Part shown: positions 8,463 through 17,264 of the stretch, one piece after another
Numbering within the stretch: the first letter of the stretch is position 1
How the letters are laid out: every line of letters begins with the position of its first letter
Source of the DNA: Neolewinella antarctica
Lineage (GTDB): Bacteria; Bacteroidota; Bacteroidia; Chitinophagales; Saprospiraceae
Direction: 5' to 3'
Length of the DNA: 64,000 nucleotides
Assembly (NCBI RefSeq): GCF_011927835.1
Contig: NZ_JAATJH010000001.1
Location: forward strand, 1,255,104-1,319,103
Notes under the pieces: generated by a model
What the model saw: the letters and a program-made list of their open reading frames with translations, nothing else
The model's database searches: none
Told to the model about the DNA's origin: nothing
Position numbers and translations under genes: made by a program

Positions 8463-9320
8463 ATGCGACTTCAACTGAATCAACTACTTCTTCTGGGCGT
8501 ACTGGCCCTGTTTTCCACCGGGCTATCCGCCCAACTCGAGATTGGCGTAAAGGGTGGCTTTAGCGTTTACAGCGGCGATTATTCGCCCAGTACGTACGGT
8601 ATCTTCGCGGATGATCTCAATTTTGCCGGAGGCGCTTACCTCCGTTACCGCCCGACGCAACGTTTCGGTATCCGGATCAACGGAAATTTTGGCCGCCTTT
8701 CCGCTGAGCGAGACGTGATTCTCCCCAACGAAACCGGCGAGCGCGTACGCTTCGAACGTAGTTTTCGCACCTCTCTTTCCGAATTCAATCTGGTCGGCGA
8801 GCTCGATCTTTTCTACCTGGGCGACCCGGACGCTAACTTCGTCGCTCCTTACGTCTACGCGGGCTTTGGGTTTATGAGCTTCAACCCCCAGTCACCCGAC
8901 CGGGAAGGTAACCTCGTCGATTTACAACCACTACGTACCGAAGCGCAGGGTCAAGATAACAGCCGTTACGACGCGGCCCCCTACGAGCTCACCCAGATCG
9001 TTGGGATCATCGGTGGCGGCGTGCGCGTCCGGTTTGCCGACCGGTTTGTCGTCGGCCTGGAGATCGGCGGGCGCGTACCCGGGACGGATTACCTAGACGA
9101 TACCAGCGACCGCGTTATCAATTATCAGGACGTACTGCGGGGGCCGGAAGGCACCACCGCCGCTTTCTTCTCAAACCCTACCGTCGTTAACCCGGGCGAA
9201 ACGAATGACTTCGAGTACCGACGCGGTAGCGCGGCCAACGATTATTACCTCATCGGTAGCCTTACTTTTGGCATCACCATTGGTGAGGGTGGCAATAAGG
9301 GTGGTTGTTACAGTTTCTAA
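8463..9320 (+). CDS. secreted outer membrane beta-barrel-like protein
   Basis: The 285-aa product has an N-terminal signal peptide (about residues 1-23, ending GLSAQ). The mature part alternates hydrophobic and polar residues with many aromatic strand ends: GVKGGFSVYSGDYSP, GAYLRYRPTQRFGIRI, and YVYAGFGFMSF. This is the pattern of small outer membrane barrels in Bacteroidota (OmpA-like/DUF6089-like porin family). It ends with a short Gly/Cys tail (GGNKGGCYSF) rather than a classical terminal Phe strand. No enzyme motif is seen. A strong bidirectional terminator follows at 9346-9392. Confidence 0.72.
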   Translation: MRLQLNQLLLLGVLALFSTGLSAQLEIGVKGGFSVYSGDYSPSTYGIFADDLNFAGGAYLRYRPTQRFGIRINGNFGRLSAERDVILPNETGERVRFERSFRTSLSEFNLVGELDLFYLGDPDANFVAPYVYAGFGFMSFNPQSPDREGNLVDLQPLRTEAQGQDNSRYDAAPYELTQIVGIIGGGVRVRFADRFVVGLEIGGRVPGTDYLDDTSDRVINYQDVLRGPEGTTAAFFSNPTVVNPGETNDFEYRRGSAANDYYLIGSLTFGITIGEGGNKGGCYSF

Positions 9321-9345
9321 GAATACCGCCAGCTACCCCGTTAGT

Positions 9346-9392
9346 GTAAAACAAAGCCGCTGCTCTGTACCAGAGCAGCGGCTTTGTTTTAC
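9346..9392. terminator. strong bidirectional terminator
   Basis: A perfect inverted repeat (arms GTAAAACAAAGCCGCTGCTC plus TG and complement, 3-nt loop TAC) has an A-run on one side and a T-run on the other. It lies between the convergent genes ending at 9320 and 9453 and would stop transcription from both. Confidence 0.92.
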
Positions 9393-9452
9393 GTAGGTTA
9401 CCGTAGTGCGATCACACCTTAAAAATTCACGACGCTAACTAAATAGCCTTCG

Positions 9453-12020
9453 CTAGAAGTCTGGGTTGTTGTTAATTCTTCCGCCCCCGAACGGATCGGT
9501 TTGCAGCGTTCCTTCCCCCCGCGGTTCATCCTCTTCGAAAACATCATCGTTCGAACCGGCGTAAGCATCGCAGTCAAGCTCGATGCCGAGGTCACCCCGC
9601 GGCCGGAAAAAGGCGCGCTGCGTGTCCCACTGCACTTTTTCGTCGTTCTGAACCGCTTTGACGAACTGGCGGAAAAAAGGTTTGGCCATGTGCGAGCCGC
9701 CACCGTAGCGCAGGGAACGGAAGCGAATCCACCGGTCGTCACCACCAACCCAGGTACCGACCACCAATTCCGGCGTGATGCCCATGTACCAGCCGTCCGT
9801 CTGGTCGTTCGTCGTCCCGGTTTTTCCACCCACCGGGCCCTTCACGCCGCCGAGGTTACCGACGGAAGCTTGCTGCAACATTCTGACCATGGTGAAGTTG
9901 GCCGCCGGGCTCAGGGCGCGGCGGTCATCGGGAATGTATTCGTAGACGACGCGGCCCGTCCGGTCAACGATCTTGGTGAGAAAGATCGGTCGGTTAAAAA
10001 CGCCGTTGTTGCCGAAGGTGGTGTAAGCGCCGGTCATCTGCTGCACGGTCAGGTCGACGGAACCCAGGGCGATGGAGGGAACGGAAGGGACTTCGTCTTT
10101 GGGCAGACCCATGTTAGCGACCATGTTGCGCACGGGGTCGGGTGAGCCGAGTTCTTGCATCAGGTAGGCGGAAACGGAATTTACCGAGTTCTTCAGCCCA
10201 CTGTACAGGTTCATGAATTCGCCAGAGTACCGGTTGTTAGCGTTTCTTGGTGTCCAGGGCTTTGTCAGGTAAAAGCTACCGTCGCCCGGAGAAATCGTAA
10301 TGGGCTGGTCGAGCACTTCGAAGCAGGGGCTGATGCCGCGCAGGTCGACGGAGGCCGCGTAAACGAAGGGCTTGAACGTCGAGCCGACCTGTCGCTTTGC
10401 CGTGACGTGGTCGAACTGGAACCACTTGAAATTCACCCCGCCGACCCAGGTACGCACGAACCCAGTGGTCGGCTCCACGGAAAGGCTACCGATCTGGAGG
10501 ATCATTTTGTGGTAGCGTACGCTATCCAGGGGCGTCATCAGCGTGTCGGTCTCCATATTGGGTTGGCCGTAGGCAAAGACACGCATCTTGGTTTCCGTAC
10601 CGAAATCTTTCTTGACGGTCGTTTGCAGCTTTTTCCAGGCCGTCTTTACTTCGGCAAACGCGTCCATTTTCATGACGCGGCGGTACTCGGCGGCTAGTTT
10701 CTTACCGAGCAGGTTGCGGCGGACCAGGTCGCTGATGGTGGTGTTGTCCTCCAACTCCCGCATCATGCGGCTGACTTCGCGGTCGTCTTCGTGAAAGATG
10801 ATGTTGCTATTGTCATTGATCTTGCGGAGTGCCGGCAGCAGGATCGCGCTGCGGTGGCGTTGGTACCGGTCGGACATGCGCAACGCTCGTTCCAGGCTTT
10901 GCTTGCGAATCTCAACGGGGATCTCCGTCTCACTACTTGGGCTTGCGTAATCCCAGGGGTCTTCTTTTTCCCAGTGCTTAAAAAACTCTTTTTGCAGCCC
11001 GGCCATGTGAATCGCCATTTGCTCCTCAGCGTGACGTTGCATGTGGGGATTGATGGTAGTGTAGAACGTGAGCCCATCGCGGTCGATGTTGTAGGCCTGG
11101 CCACCGGCTTTGTGGTACTGAGGTTTCGCGAGGATCTTCTTGGCTTCTTGCTTGAGTACTTGTCGGAAGAACGGTGCGATACCGTCGTCGTGCCGCTGGT
11201 TGGTGAAGACGATCCCGAGGGGAAGTTCTTTGAGCCGTTCGTATTCCGACTGGTCCAGGAACTCATTACGCACCATCTGGGCCATTACCGTATTACGGCG
11301 GTCGAGCACCAATTCGGGGCGGCGGAGCGGGTCGAAGTAGGAGGAATTTTTTAGCATCCCGATCAGGACGGCGGCTTCCTGGGTCTCGAGCTCGGCGGGA
11401 GACTTACCAAAATAGTTTTCCGCCGCGGCGCGAATGCCCTGGGCACCGTTGATGAAATCGTACCGGTTGAGGTACATAGCGATGATTTCCTGTTTGGTGT
11501 ACTTGCGTTCCAGGCGAACGGCGATGATCCATTCCTTGAACTTCTCAAAACCCCGCTCGAAGATGTTGGCGGCCGCCGGGCCGGTGAACAGGAGCTTGGC
11601 TAACTGCTGGCTGATCGTGGAGCCACCGCCGCTACTTTCGCGCTGTAAAATACCGGTCATGATGACGGCGCGGGCCAGTGATTTGTAGTCGATGCCACTG
11701 TGTTCGTAGTAGCGTTCGTCCTCCGTGGCGACCAGTGCGCGTTCCAGGTTGGGGCTCAGTTCGTCGAAGTCGACCATCACCCGGTTTTCGAGGTAGTAGC
11801 GACCCAGGACGGATTCATCGGCGGCCAGGATACGGGTGGCTTCGTTGTTCTTCGGGTTCTCCAGTTCGACGACCGAGGGCAGGTCGGTAAAACTCAGGCC
11901 GACGAAGAACAAAATTGCGAAGACGGGGATCGCGATCACCAGCAGCCAGAGCCACTTCAACGTAGCGCGGTGACTATTACGGTTGACGTCGCCGTAGAGA
12001 AAATCTGTAATCTTAGACAT
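9453..12020 (-). CDS. class A penicillin-binding protein (transglycosylase/transpeptidase)
   Basis: This bifunctional enzyme polymerises and cross-links peptidoglycan outside the inner membrane. After a short cytoplasmic part there is one membrane helix (about 24-44). The glycosyltransferase-51 domain shows EDERYYEHSGID with the catalytic Glu, and GGSTISQQLAK. The transpeptidase domain has the SxxK serine in STFKPFVYA, SVN, and KTGT in GGKTGTTNDQTDGW. The C-terminus is acidic and ends RINNNPDF. ATG 12018-12020 is preferred; a TTG six codons upstream would give a duplicated MSK start. The product is about 855 aa, normal for PBP1a-type enzymes. Confidence 0.94.
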   Translation of the reverse strand: MSKITDFLYGDVNRNSHRATLKWLWLLVIAIPVFAILFFVGLSFTDLPSVVELENPKNNEATRILAADESVLGRYYLENRVMVDFDELSPNLERALVATEDERYYEHSGIDYKSLARAVIMTGILQRESSGGGSTISQQLAKLLFTGPAAANIFERGFEKFKEWIIAVRLERKYTKQEIIAMYLNRYDFINGAQGIRAAAENYFGKSPAELETQEAAVLIGMLKNSSYFDPLRRPELVLDRRNTVMAQMVRNEFLDQSEYERLKELPLGIVFTNQRHDDGIAPFFRQVLKQEAKKILAKPQYHKAGGQAYNIDRDGLTFYTTINPHMQRHAEEQMAIHMAGLQKEFFKHWEKEDPWDYASPSSETEIPVEIRKQSLERALRMSDRYQRHRSAILLPALRKINDNSNIIFHEDDREVSRMMRELEDNTTISDLVRRNLLGKKLAAEYRRVMKMDAFAEVKTAWKKLQTTVKKDFGTETKMRVFAYGQPNMETDTLMTPLDSVRYHKMILQIGSLSVEPTTGFVRTWVGGVNFKWFQFDHVTAKRQVGSTFKPFVYAASVDLRGISPCFEVLDQPITISPGDGSFYLTKPWTPRNANNRYSGEFMNLYSGLKNSVNSVSAYLMQELGSPDPVRNMVANMGLPKDEVPSVPSIALGSVDLTVQQMTGAYTTFGNNGVFNRPIFLTKIVDRTGRVVYEYIPDDRRALSPAANFTMVRMLQQASVGNLGGVKGPVGGKTGTTNDQTDGWYMGITPELVVGTWVGGDDRWIRFRSLRYGGGSHMAKPFFRQFVKAVQNDEKVQWDTQRAFFRPRGDLGIELDCDAYAGSNDDVFEEDEPRGEGTLQTDPFGGGRINNNPDF

Positions 12021-12179
12021 GTAAGTTGGTTTAGACAACGGGCGCTACTGCCCCGGGCCCGGTGTGCTCGCCGGGGAAACGTATTGACCGCAAAGTTCGG
12101 TATAATCCGGTTAGCTCCGTGGCTCCAATTAGAATTCGCGGGGTTTGGTCTATTATTCGTTTATCAATACGTTTTAAAC

Positions 12180-12239
12180 GAAAACGTGGGGCTGCATCCC
12201 ACGCTACGAGAGACGCCCCTCCGGGACTTGATGAGAATT
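12180..12239. repeat. short hairpin with shared 15-mer AGACGCCCCTCCGGG
   Basis: CGTGGGGCTGCATCCCACG forms a hairpin and is followed by GAGACGCCCCTCCGGGACTTGA. The 15-mer AGACGCCCCTCCGGG recurs after another hairpin at 15387-15425. It fills the space between the PBP and ornithine aminotransferase genes; no gene is seen here. Confidence 0.5.
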
Positions 12240-12261
12240 ACCAACTTACTTTAGACCAGCA

Positions 12262-13566
12262 TTATCTTGTTTTAGCCATCTTCTTAACGACACCACCAAT
12301 GATACCGCAAGCTTCCAGCAACTGCGCTTCCGTAATAACCAGTGGCGGAGCGAAACGAATAATGTTACCGTGGGTGGGCTTTGCGAGCAAACCGCCTTCA
12401 GCGAGGGCGAGGCAAAAGTTCCAGGCGGTGTCGCTGTCCGGGCTGTCGTTGATGACCAGGGCATTGAGTAGGCCTTTGCCCCGGACTAGTTTTAGCAGGC
12501 CCGGGTACTGATCCACCAAACTTTGCATCTCGGCTCTGAACCTGGCACCCAGCGTCCGCGCATTCTGAATTAAATGCTCGTCGCGCACTACTTCGAGGGC
12601 TTCCATAGCGACGGCGCAGGCAACGGGGTTGCCACCGAAAGTGGAGCCGTGCTGCCCCGGCTGGATGACGTTCATGACCTCGTCGTCGGCGAAAACGGCG
12701 GACACAGGATACACGCCACCGCTCAGGGCCTTACCCAAAATGAGGATGTCGGGCCGCACGTAGGTCGCCGGCTGGCGCTCGCAGTGGCCGGCGCAAGCAC
12801 AGTCGCCACAGATCCGTAGCAGCGCACCGGTTCGCGCGACGCCCGTCTGAATTTCGTCGGCAATGAAGAGCACGTTGTGTTTTTTACACGCGGCGGCGAC
12901 GGCCTCGATGTAGCCATCCTGCGGCACGAAGACGCCGGCTTCCCCCTGGATCGGCTCGACGAGTACGCCGGCGATCGTGGCCGGATCGTTCCCCACGGCG
13001 GCTTCCATGGCGGCAATGTCTCCGTAGGGGACACTTTCGAAGCCGGGTGTGTAGGGACCGAAATTATCGCGCGCGCCCTGGTCGGAGGAGAAGGAGATGA
13101 TGGTCACCGTCCGTCCGTGAAAGTTCTGTCCGCAGACAATAATGCGGGCCTGGTTGTCGGGGATTCCCTTCTTCTCGTAGCCCCATTTCCGGCAGATCTT
13201 GATGGCCGTCTCGACGCCTTCCGCGCCGGTATTCATGGGGAGCACCTTATCGAAAGCGAAATATTCCGTGACGTATTTTTCGTAGACGCCCAGTTGGTCG
13301 TTGTGAAAAGCCCGGCTGGTAAGCGTCAGTTTTCGGCTCTGCTCCACCATTTTGTCGACGATCCGCGGGTGGCAGTGCCCCTGGTTCACGGCGGAGTAGG
13401 CACTCAGAAAATCGTAGTAATGTTTGCCATCGACGTCCCAAACGTGGCAACCTTCCCCTTTCGCGAGGACGACGGGTAGCGGGTGGTAGTTGTGCGCGCC
13501 GTGGCGGTCTTCGAGGTCGATAAATTCGGCGGCGGTGGTGGCGGTAGCGTCGATGGTCTGGTTCAT
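12262..13566 (-). CDS. rocD: ornithine--oxo-acid aminotransferase
   Basis: This PLP enzyme converts ornithine and 2-oxoglutarate to glutamate semialdehyde and glutamate. ATG 13564-13566 gives 434 aa starting MNQTIDATATT; longer frames would read through the 16-bp repeat at 13594. Motifs: NTGAEGVETAIK for the phosphate loop, FHGRTVTIISFSSD, the Asp of LFIADEIQTGVARTG and the PLP lysine in LILGKALSGGVYPVSA. An insertion CGDCACAGHC just after ARTGALLRI gives four cysteines and one histidine in ten residues, possibly a metal site. Transcription comes from the side of tRNA-Ala, but that gene has its own terminator. Confidence 0.92.
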   Translation of the reverse strand: MNQTIDATATTAAEFIDLEDRHGAHNYHPLPVVLAKGEGCHVWDVDGKHYYDFLSAYSAVNQGHCHPRIVDKMVEQSRKLTLTSRAFHNDQLGVYEKYVTEYFAFDKVLPMNTGAEGVETAIKICRKWGYEKKGIPDNQARIIVCGQNFHGRTVTIISFSSDQGARDNFGPYTPGFESVPYGDIAAMEAAVGNDPATIAGVLVEPIQGEAGVFVPQDGYIEAVAAACKKHNVLFIADEIQTGVARTGALLRICGDCACAGHCERQPATYVRPDILILGKALSGGVYPVSAVFADDEVMNVIQPGQHGSTFGGNPVACAVAMEALEVVRDEHLIQNARTLGARFRAEMQSLVDQYPGLLKLVRGKGLLNALVINDSPDSDTAWNFCLALAEGGLLAKPTHGNIIRFAPPLVITEAQLLEACGIIGGVVKKMAKTR

Positions 13567-13593
13567 AACGGTTGGTTGAGGCGGGGTAAAGGG

Positions 13594-13609
13594 GCGCGGA
13601 CGCGGGTGC
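13594..13609 (+). repeat. dispersed 16-bp GC repeat, copy 4
   Basis: GCGCGGACGCGGGTGC, exact consensus, 28 bp upstream of the rocD start in its probable 5' leader, in antisense orientation to rocD. Confidence 0.8.
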
Positions 13610-13683
13610 AAGGTAACGTAGGGACACGCAAGGAAGATGTGCTGGATAAGCAACTTACCTGGCCGCTTACCGGCCCGAAATCA

Positions 13684-13716
13684 AAAAACCCCAACTCGAA
13701 TAAACGAGTCAGGGTT
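13684..13716 (-). terminator. intrinsic terminator of tRNA-Ala
   Basis: Read on the minus strand, AACCCTGACTCG pairs with CGAGTTGGGGTT across the loop TTTATT and is followed by a T-run. It begins 8 bp past the tRNA 3' end. Confidence 0.85.
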
Positions 13717-13723
13717 TCGGAAG

Positions 13724-13797
<74 letters not shown>

Positions 13798-14032
13798 GGG
13801 CGGCCGCAAAGATATGTGGTCGAATTTTAACAACCAAGCACTCCGAATAAGTTTCTTCATTATTTCGGCCGGGGCGGGTTAGCATTTTTTTTGCAAAGTA
13901 TTAACGTCCCGCCGGTAACCCCAACCGTGGCTAATGCGTCTTAACGAAGTTCCTTTGATCGATGAACCGACGGTCACTCTTCACACCGCTTAGCTTAACA
14001 AGGCGTTAACCGGTGGCGATCCGGCGAGTTCT

Positions 14033-14040
14033 TATCTTTG
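14033..14040 (+). promoter_or_regulatory. Bacteroidota -7 box (TATCTTTG)
   Basis: TATCTTTG matches the TAnnTTTG consensus 20 bp before the ATG at 14061. It decides the start of the DUF1573 gene, since the longer GTG frame at 14013 would begin upstream of this promoter. Confidence 0.7.
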
Positions 14041-14060
14041 CCAACAGTAAAATAATCAAC

Positions 14061-14534
14061 ATGACACGTTTCTTTCTTCTTCTCCTACTCTCTTGCGTTA
14101 CAACTTTCAGCGTTCAGGCTCAAGTGATGGCCCCAGCTGAAACCACCGAAGTCACCAGCGGCCCCCAAATGACTTTTGAGACGACCGAACTCGACTACGG
14201 TGAAATCATGCAGGACAGCGAGCCGTTCCGCGTGTTCAAGTTTACCAACACCGGTACCGAGCCCGCCCTCATTATGAACGCCCGTGGCTCCTGCGGTTGC
14301 ACCATTCCCAGCTACTCCAAAGCTCCCCTCGCCCCCGGTGAGACGGGCGAAATCAAGGTTCGTTACGACACCCATCGCATCGGCCAATTCCGCAAGCGCG
14401 TGACGCTAACGACCAACGTACCCGGCGAGCCGATCGTGCTTACGATTAAGGGCAAAGTCGACGAGAAGCCAGCCGAGCCCGCTGCCGTTCCCGCCAGTGA
14501 GGAGGGTATGTTCAATGCTGGTGGACGGAAGTAG
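14061..14534 (+). CDS. secreted DUF1573 protein
   Basis: From ATG 14061 the product is 157 aa with a signal peptide (about 1-20, ending SVQAQ). The DUF1573 core is an immunoglobulin-like (ASPM/SPD-2/Hydin-type) sandwich: FETTELDYGEIMQDSEP, FKFTNTGTEPALI, the conserved Cys pair of GSCGCTIPSYSKAPLAPGE, and KVRYDTHRIGQFRKRVT. These proteins are widespread in Bacteroidota; no enzymatic role is known to me. The tail is Pro/Ala/Glu rich. The TAG stop is the first triplet of a TAGGCGG repeat run, and a terminator follows at 14631-14664. Confidence 0.85.
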   Translation: MTRFFLLLLLSCVTTFSVQAQVMAPAETTEVTSGPQMTFETTELDYGEIMQDSEPFRVFKFTNTGTEPALIMNARGSCGCTIPSYSKAPLAPGETGEIKVRYDTHRIGQFRKRVTLTTNVPGEPIVLTIKGKVDEKPAEPAAVPASEEGMFNAGGRK

Positions 14535-14630
14535 GCGGTAGGCTGGCCCGTTCCGGTGTATTCTTCACTTACCTGGAAGCCATCAAGATTTCTCTTGCAT
14601 CGTGCCAGATTGTAGCCCGAAGTATTACCC

Positions 14631-14664
14631 AAACGCCTCGTTCCCTTACCGGAACGGGGCGTTT
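14631..14664 (+). terminator. intrinsic terminator after the DUF1573 gene
   Basis: AAACGCCTCGTTCC pairs with GGAACGGGGCGTTT around CTTACC. Only a weak T-tract follows. It ends 26 bp before the next ATG at 14691. Confidence 0.75.
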
Positions 14665-14690
14665 ATGATTTGGGTGCTAGTTTTACCGGT

Positions 14691-15290
14691 ATGGTGCACC
14701 CTTACCGATCCCGCAACCTAGCCGAGCTAGCGCAGCAACTTAACTTTTCGTTCAGCGAGGAAGATGATTATGGTTTGCTACCGCAGTTGCGTGACTTTCA
14801 GTTATTTTCCGAGGGGCGCAACCGCAGCATCAAGCGAGTGCTACGCCACCAGCACGGGCTGATGGATTTTGACATCGCTATATTTGATTACAGCTACACG
14901 CGGTGGTCGGGTTCGAAGTCGAATAAGGACAAACAGATTTACCAGACGGTATTTTTCGTCCAGAGCCAGCAATTAGGCCTCCCGGAAATGTACTTACAAC
15001 CGGAAACGCTACTGCACAAACTCGGGGAGTTGCTTGGGTTCAAGGACATCGACTTCGTACGTTTTCCGAAGTTTTCCGGCCAGTACCGCCTTACGGGGGG
15101 CGATGAGGAATACATCCGGCACCACTTTACGGACGAGGTGCTCAATTACTTTACCGTTAATAAAGAATGGTCGGTAGAAGGGCTGGGTTTCTATTTACTC
15201 TTTTACCGAAAGGGGTGGTTGATTCCCAGCGCGGAAATCGAGCGGTTCTACCGGCGGGGGCGGGAGGTGTTTGGGTTACTGGGAGAGTGA
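14691..15290 (+). CDS. hypothetical cytoplasmic protein
   Basis: The ATG at 14691 gives 199 aa beginning MVHPYRSRNLAELAQ; an upstream TTG at 14670 is possible but sits next to the terminator. The sequence is aromatic-rich with FDYSYTRWSG followed by QTVFFVQS, a two-strand pattern that recurs in uncharacterised proteins where a central sheet carries Asp-Tyr. It has no signal peptide and no membrane helix, although a hydrophobic stretch near the end (GLGFYLLFYRKGW) could touch a membrane. I cannot assign a family or a function. Confidence 0.65.
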   Translation: MVHPYRSRNLAELAQQLNFSFSEEDDYGLLPQLRDFQLFSEGRNRSIKRVLRHQHGLMDFDIAIFDYSYTRWSGSKSNKDKQIYQTVFFVQSQQLGLPEMYLQPETLLHKLGELLGFKDIDFVRFPKFSGQYRLTGGDEEYIRHHFTDEVLNYFTVNKEWSVEGLGFYLLFYRKGWLIPSAEIERFYRRGREVFGLLGE

Positions 15291-15386
15291 GATGGGGCGG
15301 TGCAGTATGGTAAATTTATCTAGCTGGGTGAATAGAAAAGATCATCGGATAGATCATAAGCGTGGGGGTAAATTCGCTGCGCGGCT

Positions 15387-15425
15387 ACTTCGTGGTCACC
15401 ACGAAACGATAGACGCCCCTCCGGG
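15387..15425. repeat. short palindrome with shared 15-mer AGACGCCCCTCCGGG
   Basis: TTCGTGGTCACCACGAA is a 17-bp palindrome followed by ACGATAGACGCCCCTCCGGG. The same 15-mer follows a hairpin at 12180-12239. A degenerate 16-bp repeat (GGCACCCGCGGCGC) lies 30 bp further on. No gene is seen in 15291-15519. Confidence 0.45.
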
Positions 15426-15519
15426 CCTAAGACCAATCATCTCGTTAAAACCCTGGCACCCGCGGCGCATGAGCTAGTCCCGCTCTCAATTGGGGTGACC
15501 GCGCAAAAGATCCACGTTG

Positions 15520-16407
15520 CTAGGATTTAACCCCCGCGCGTCGATTTCTTCGGGCTACTTTCCTAGCTTCCTTACGGCTCCGCTTCGCGGCCCGTCTGTC
15601 GAATTTCAATTGCTCCTTCTCCGACATTTGGTAACCGACCAGGTGTAAGTCACTCAGTTCGCGCAATACGATGGCGGCGGTGACCGAAGTAACCAGCGGA
15701 CCGACGATTGCCCCCAGGAGGGGAATTTTGAGCATGAAGAACAAGGGTAAGCCCAGACCCACGCAGATACCGACGTAACTGCGCCACAGATTGCGGCTAC
15801 TTTGCAGGATACTCAGGTGAAACTGCTCGTTATAATTGTCCGCGATGACGAAACCCAACAGCGCGGAACTAATGAGTACACTGAGCGGTACGCCAATGAC
15901 GGAAGGTAAGCTGCCCGTTATTATTCCAACGGACGCGCTTTCAATCACCAGCGCCCAGAAAGACACGATTAGCATTCGCTTCTGCGCCCTGAGAAAGGGT
16001 TTAAACAGGTGCGCGTTTTCTACCTGCTTACCAAGAATAACGACCAGGCTGCGGCGCATAAAGTGGTAGATGACGACTTCCAAAAGCACCAAAATTACCC
16101 ACTTCAGCGCCCCGTCGGAAAGAGACTCGTAAGCAGCCTGCGTGAACCTGACGAAGACGTTGTCGGAAGAGATGAACAGGGCTTGCATCACCCCCTCGTC
16201 GTAATGCTCGCTCACGATGTTGACCATCTCGCCAATCATGTAAACCCCGACGATAATGGCGATGTAAAGCAACGCGCGGGACACCCAACCGTACTGCCGC
16301 AGCCCCTCCCACAATTTGTGGCGCCACATAAATCGCCACGCCCGGGAAAACGCCAGGAGCGTGTAGAAAAATTCGTGAACGCCTTTCAGAAACCGCTGGG
16401 TTGACAT
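15520..16407 (-). CDS. multi-span membrane protein (EI24/CysZ-like)
   Basis: The 295-aa product has about five to six hydrophobic helices (near 45-62, 100-120, 150-170, 175-195, 215-245) and a very basic tail (KFDRRAAKRSRKEARK onward). The layout, with a helix pair rich in Gly/Pro (GIITGSLPSVIGVPLSVLI, then GLGLPLFFMLKIPLLGAIVG), resembles the EI24/CysZ family, but the key motifs are not clear enough to be sure. It follows the small coiled-coil membrane gene 16420-16749 after 12 bp, so the two form an operon. Confidence 0.62.
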   Translation of the reverse strand: MSTQRFLKGVHEFFYTLLAFSRAWRFMWRHKLWEGLRQYGWVSRALLYIAIIVGVYMIGEMVNIVSEHYDEGVMQALFISSDNVFVRFTQAAYESLSDGALKWVILVLLEVVIYHFMRRSLVVILGKQVENAHLFKPFLRAQKRMLIVSFWALVIESASVGIITGSLPSVIGVPLSVLISSALLGFVIADNYNEQFHLSILQSSRNLWRSYVGICVGLGLPLFFMLKIPLLGAIVGPLVTSVTAAIVLRELSDLHLVGYQMSEKEQLKFDRRAAKRSRKEARKVARRNRRAGVKS

Positions 16408-16419
16408 CGAACTGGGGGT

Positions 16420-16749
16420 TTACTGTGCGGTTGTTGCCCGGCAGCGGGCGAGGTCACTCTCGGCGACCGTTAACCGCCTTCTCAAGTCGGTGATCTCGCT
16501 GCGCATGTTGTTGACGCTTGCGGCGGTGGCCGGTTGCCCGGAAGTCGTCCGGTTCGGATCGTACGCCTCTCCGGCGGGGCGGTGATTATTATAGTCCTGC
16601 TCGCTGGTACCGTCGGAACCGAACCAACCCTGGATCTTGGCCAGCGGGTCTTCACCGTTGTAATAGCTCGCCCCGAAATAAGCCAGCGGTAGAAAAAACA
16701 GGAGGAAAAGAACCAACCGACTGAAACCGGTCATTTTAGTGCGTGCCAT
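16420..16749 (-). CDS. small membrane-anchored coiled-coil protein
   Basis: This 109-aa protein has one membrane helix (residues about 8-27) and an outward or inward domain that starts ASYYNGEDPLAKIQGWFG. Residues 79-105 (MRSEITDLRRRLTVAESDLARC) are a short coiled coil. It is the first gene of a two-gene operon with the multi-span protein at 15520. No family is recognised; it may be a subunit or an assembly partner of that protein, which is inference from position only. Confidence 0.6.
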   Translation of the reverse strand: MARTKMTGFSRLVLFLLFFLPLAYFGASYYNGEDPLAKIQGWFGSDGTSEQDYNNHRPAGEAYDPNRTTSGQPATAASVNNMRSEITDLRRRLTVAESDLARCRATTAQ

Positions 16750-16920
16750 GGGGGATGTATTATAGTTATGCTACAAATAACGGCTCAGCGGGCGAAAGGG
16801 TGCACACCGTTTCTACTAAAGTCTGGGAATAGTCGACCGAACCGCCGCGCCGCACGCACAGCAACAAGGCGTGCGCGTAAATCACGCCCGTGCGTGAACA
16901 CGCGCGCCGGGAATCACCTT

Positions 16921-16928
16921 TATACTTG
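16921..16928 (+). promoter_or_regulatory. Bacteroidota -7-like box (TATACTTG)
   Basis: TATACTTG differs from TAnnTTTG at one position and lies 53 bp before the ATG at 16982. Confidence 0.4.
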
Positions 16929-16981
16929 CAATCGACGCGGCAGTCAACCGATTGCTAATCAATGTACTAAATCCGCCAAAC

Positions 16982-17197
16982 ATGAACAACCGTAGAACCA
17001 GCCAACGTTATTTCACGCCCAACGGCGCTTCGTCAGTATTCGCAGAAAGCACGGACGATGACAAGACCAAGAAGACGCAAGACCCGGACAAAAACAACAC
17101 CGACGCGCCCGACGCTACCGATGACGATCTCCAGAACGTCGACAAAAGCAAAGGCGGATACGGCGGCGGTAGTGGCTTTAGCCCGGACCGGACGTAA
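16982..17197 (+). CDS. small acidic hydrophilic protein
   Basis: From ATG 16982 the product is 71 aa. The middle is rich in Asp, Lys and Thr (STDDDKTKKTQDPDKNNTD) and the end is Gly-rich (GGYGGGSGFSPD). It is predicted to be disordered, with no signal peptide. A promoter box at 16921 and a terminator at 17230-17264 bracket it as a single transcription unit, which supports its being a real gene. Function unknown. Confidence 0.55.
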   Translation: MNNRRTSQRYFTPNGASSVFAESTDDDKTKKTQDPDKNNTDAPDATDDDLQNVDKSKGGYGGGSGFSPDRT

Positions 17198-17229
17198 GAC
17201 TGATCTCAAGAATGCTTCAAATTAAATGG

Positions 17230-17264
17230 ACCACTTTCTGGCTTTGCCGGGAGGTGGTTTTTTT
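17230..17264 (+). terminator. intrinsic terminator
   Basis: ACCAC(TTTC) pairs with (GGGAG)GTGGT, followed by seven Ts at 17258-17264. It closes the unit 16921-17197. Confidence 0.8.

Noticed and set aside
12545..12561. A further copy of the 16-bp element in rocD
   Set aside because: It has a one-base insertion (GCACCC-A-GCGTCCGCGC), and the residues NARTLGA are normal for the protein, so coincidence is likely.
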